Shown one piece after another: positions 63,835-64,000 of a stretch of DNA of 64,000 bases. Within the stretch, counting starts at the first letter, position 1. The number at the start of each line of letters is the position of its first letter. The position numbers were made by a program, and so were the translations under genes. The stretch is from Planctomycetota bacterium (GTDB taxonomy: Bacteria; Planctomycetota; UBA8742; UBA2392): NCBI GenBank assembly GCA_015075515.1, contig JABTUE010000003.1, positions 819,616 to 883,615 on the forward strand. Reading direction: 5' to 3'. The notes under the pieces are model-generated. The model saw only the letters and a program-made list of their open reading frames with translations. It ran no database searches and was not told where the DNA came from.

Positions 63835-63998
63835 AGAGCATTTTCATGGTTCGTCTTCAGGCTTCCGCTTGCGGCGGGCGGCGCATCCCTGCGTCGCGCT
63901 CGCTCCATGTGGCCTCCAGCCACACCTGCGCTCGCGCTCCTTGGTCTGCTTGCCCGGCGCGGCGCGGAACCTCTGCATACAAACCATGAAAAAGCTCT
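63835..63998. mobile_element. 164-bp element with terminal inverted repeats (MITE-like)
   Basis: The ends at 63835-63851 and 63982-63998 are inverted copies matching at 16 of 17 positions; weaker similarity extends the ends to about 37 bases. The centre is GC-rich with short inverted repeats and codes for nothing recognisable. No transposase is seen and no target duplication can be confirmed, as the right end is 2 bases from the window edge. It follows the suf operon and could also act as its terminator-like structure. Confidence 0.5.
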
Positions 63999-64000
63999 AG

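Overview
The window looks like the chromosome of a GC-rich (about two thirds G+C), gene-dense Gram-negative bacterium, most likely a planctomycete or a close relative. This rests on a type II-style secretin with GspC-like partners (an outer membrane), many large secreted TPR and leucine-rich proteins of unknown role, a CHASE2 adenylate cyclase, and copies of a short repeat that reads SPKRKRGG on one strand, which I associate with planctomycete genomes. The lineage is an inference. There is no rRNA, integrase, transposase or CRISPR array, and only one tRNA.

Layout. 1-9.4 kb: the end of a gene cut by the window edge, an S41 protease, a CHASE2 adenylate cyclase/DODA dioxygenase pair, a YhaM-type exonuclease and a secreted TPR protein. 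9.4-13.4 kb: a reverse-strand operon (secreted TPR protein, GNAT, dtd, two EamA transporters) joined by ATGA overlaps. 13.5-18.7 kb: secretion-type genes (GspD-like secretin, GspC-like protein, truncated GspC paralogue) with a YbjQ protein, a PAP2 phosphatase and a 44-residue membrane peptide. 18.7-33.2 kb: mnmA, an atypical hypothetical gene, clpC, tRNA-Ala(CGC), a K+-dependent membrane pyrophosphatase with a large insertion, a TPR-gluzincin, a CPBP protease, uvrC and a TauE/SafE permease. 33.2-36.5 kb: a TetR unit, ilvE and a DUF3047 lipoprotein.

36.6-46.1 kb is the accessory core: a reverse-strand cassette of phage-like structural genes in virion order (portal, small scaffold-like protein, SU10/DUF5309-type major capsid, connector-sized protein, jelly-roll protein, a baseplate-like protein, a hub/fibre fusion), ending in an EF-hand lipoprotein. 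No terminase, protease, tape measure, replication, lysis or integration gene is seen, the composition matches the chromosome, and the cassette starts 59 bp from argS. It looks domesticated, or is a reduced remnant; this is the best candidate for an undescribed system. Strong hairpins flank the capsid gene on both sides.

46.2-57.8 kb: argS, a P460-like cytochrome, a NYN/YacP protein, a 991-residue leucine-rich secreted protein, a DUF1579 protein, an XRE-TPR regulator divergent from a beta-helix lipoprotein, and a TPR protein. 57.8-63.8 kb: an Fe-S assembly locus, sufE divergent from sufB-C-D-S-T, with two GGACT-N5-AGTCC palindromes like Rrf2/IscR operators at the sufB promoter and a long inverted repeat between sufB and sufC. 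The window closes with a 164-bp element bounded by inverted repeats.

Six genes without a Shine-Dalgarno sequence share TAnnnT, exactly six bases, then ATG, which predicts leaderless transcripts. Genes with GGAG-type ribosome sites coexist with them.
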